Of a stretch of DNA of 64,000 nt, positions 62,539-64,000 are shown piece after piece. A program made the translations under genes and the position numbers. The DNA is from Avena insularis (lineage: Eukaryota > Streptophyta > Magnoliopsida > Poales > Poaceae). Below the pieces are notes generated by a model. The model made no database searches. It saw nothing but the letters and a program-made list of their open reading frames with translations, and was not told the origin of the DNA. The stretch is from assembly GCA_023614405.1 (NCBI GenBank), contig CM042691.1, forward strand, positions 178,470,927 to 178,534,926. Direction: 5' to 3'. Within the stretch, counting starts at the first letter, position 1. Every line of letters starts with the position of its first letter.

Positions 62539-64000
62539 TGTGACATCCCAAGGTTCCAATCCCCAACCTTTGTCATGATTTGTGCATTTCTTATCTTCAT
62601 CATGCATGCATCATATTTGTTTGTTGGCATTTGATTTGGTTCTTGATATATTTTTATTTGGTTTTTACTAAATTGCTATAATGCCTAATTGAAGTTGAGG
62701 GCATCTCTCTTTATTTCCTTCCTACCACTAACCTCTTAACAATCTCAACATCCTCACCTCTTATTGCACCTATAATATGTGGGCTTCTATTTAAATCTTA
62801 TTGGCTTTATACTCTAGTCTACCTATTATGTCCATGATCCATATCATTCTTTTAATTGCATTTTGTTTGTTGTCTTTGTTGTTGATCTATCCTTTTTGGT
62901 CACCTTATTTGCTTCAATGTATCTTTCCATGTATATGTATACCCATATACACATATTAACTCTCTTTTTATCCTCTTTTTCAATTCTAGCCTTTTATTCT
63001 TCCTAAAAACTCCTCCTATTTAAATCCTAGTCTAAATCTGTTCTAAAATTCCTAATCTATCTACTCTAAAACCTAACCAGCTAGCAGCAATATCACCTAA
63101 TCCTAATCCTACCCAGCTAGCACAACAGCACGCACACAATGCGCACGCCAGCAGCCAACTACCCATCGCCTTTTTTTCCCTGGCCATCTACTTCCCACCC
63201 AAAGCAGCAGCCTCTCCAATCTCACCGACGCCATGGTCATATCGCGAGTGACCCCTTCTCCATCTACCTCGCCCTGGCAAACACAAGGAGAAGGGCAGCG
63301 CTAGCTGGAGCCCGACCGTCGTTCACGTGCTCGCCGTGGTCACCGCTGCCCGTCGCCGCAGCCTCGCCGTCCCTTCTCGGCCACCATCACCGATCCTTGG
63401 TCTTTTTCCCTGCCTCTCTCTGCCGCTCGTCGCCGCGTCGCGCTCGCTGACATACAGCAGCAGCCAGCATCACGTACACCTCTGTCAGGCTAGTTCTCCT
63501 CAATTTTTGCCGGCATCTCCTTTGCTCCTTGGTGAAAACTTCCTGAACGAAACTTGTTCTCCTACATCCCAGCTTTCCAACGCAACAAACGGTGCTCGTT
63601 TTGGATCTCTACAGGCGAATCAATCTTCATTCGAAAATAAGGGGAAAATCTGTTTTTACGAAGTATTGACTGAATCCTCTTTGTTCGTCCCTTCTTTCCG
63701 ATGCATACGTTGCTCCTTTCGAAAATCTTTCTCCTGCAAAGTTGTATATCTTTGCGAGATCTAAAACTTTTGTTTTTGCGACATCTTCAAATTCCTCGCA
63801 GATTCGTCGCCATCTTCATCTAAATTCAGATCGATTCGCTGTCAAATTTTCAGATCCGAATTTCAGAAAACGAGCAGCCCGTGATACTTTTCTAAATAAA
63901 CTCCTGAGCAAAAAAGAATCTTCAACCATGGTCCCTACTCCAGGTGCTGAGTCGGGCCGGCCCAACTTGGCTTTCTCGCACGTGGGCGGCGTTACAGCGC
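62539..64000 (+). repeat. P 3' LTR, first 1462 bp
   Basis: It begins TGTGACATCCCAAGG and follows 41419-42950 closely, including the TATA-like TATTTAAAT (63017-63025) and the GC-rich block. It runs off the window. The frames at 63139-63764 lie in the GC block and match the other LTR, so they are not genes. Confidence 0.93.

Larger units (their letters stand above)
41419..64000 (+). mobile_element. Element P: non-autonomous chromodomain Gypsy, plus strand
   Basis: 5' LTR 41419-44450 plus 59566-60415 (3882 bp without the L insertion), internal region 60416-62538 (2123 bp), 3' LTR from 62539, running off the window. LTRs begin TGTGACATCCCAAGG and the 5' one ends GCTCTACA. Gag, protease, reverse transcriptase and RNase H are absent; integrase and chromodomain remain but are broken. 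By eye about 14 mismatches separate the LTRs over their first ~300 bp. Confidence 0.9.

Overview
The window looks like repeat-filled heterochromatin from a large grass genome. The best clue is a 1.7-kb Copia LTR that starts TGTTGGAGATATGCCC and is followed by an initiator-tRNA-Met primer site. LTRs of this BARE/Angela type are typical of Pooideae (wheat, barley, oat and ryegrass relatives); the species cannot be fixed. I found no intact host protein-coding gene, rRNA or tRNA gene. Almost everything is LTR retrotransposon, and most open reading frames are chance frames in GC-rich LTR promoter zones or broken gag/pol pieces.

Left block (1-12943): three minus-oriented long LTRs nested in one another. 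A 4.75-kb solo LTR (2288-7041, near-perfect target duplication) sits inside a >5.3-kb LTR (1-2287 plus 7042-10074). That LTR in turn interrupts an M-family LTR (10075-12943).

Middle block (12944-25094): an unassigned segment with 22-23 bp minirepeats; a tandem array of ~365-bp units in strict B-A-B-A-B alternation; a CACTA-type terminus at 15389 that cuts the array; a long unassigned stretch; a ~300-bp nuclear copy of chloroplast psbC (19554-19850); then a diverged plus-oriented relative of element L's LTR (called L'), split by a 1276-bp solo LTR (23517-24792).

Right block (25095-64000): an insertion stack. A Copia element (25095 on) lies in L'. A Tat-lineage Gypsy element G1 (28216-33652) lies in the Copia leader. 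A minus-strand chromodomain Gypsy M (33653 on) lies in G1's second RNase H domain. A plus-strand chromodomain Gypsy P (41419 on) lies in M's 5' LTR. A minus-strand element L (44451-59560, perfect AGTAC duplication) lies in P's 5' LTR. Only L closes inside the window; the right halves of the others should follow in reverse order beyond 64000.

Elements M, P and L have LTRs of 3.9, 3.9 and 6.0 kb around internal regions of only 3.6, 2.1 and 3.1 kb. M has lost reverse transcriptase and RNase H. P keeps only integrase and chromodomain. L has a single unrecognised ORF. All three keep PBS, PPT and LTR ends, so they look like non-autonomous, LARD-like derivatives that would be copied in trans. Two structural signals recur across families: an inverted repeat beside the PPT, and a palindrome-rich module within the long LTRs.
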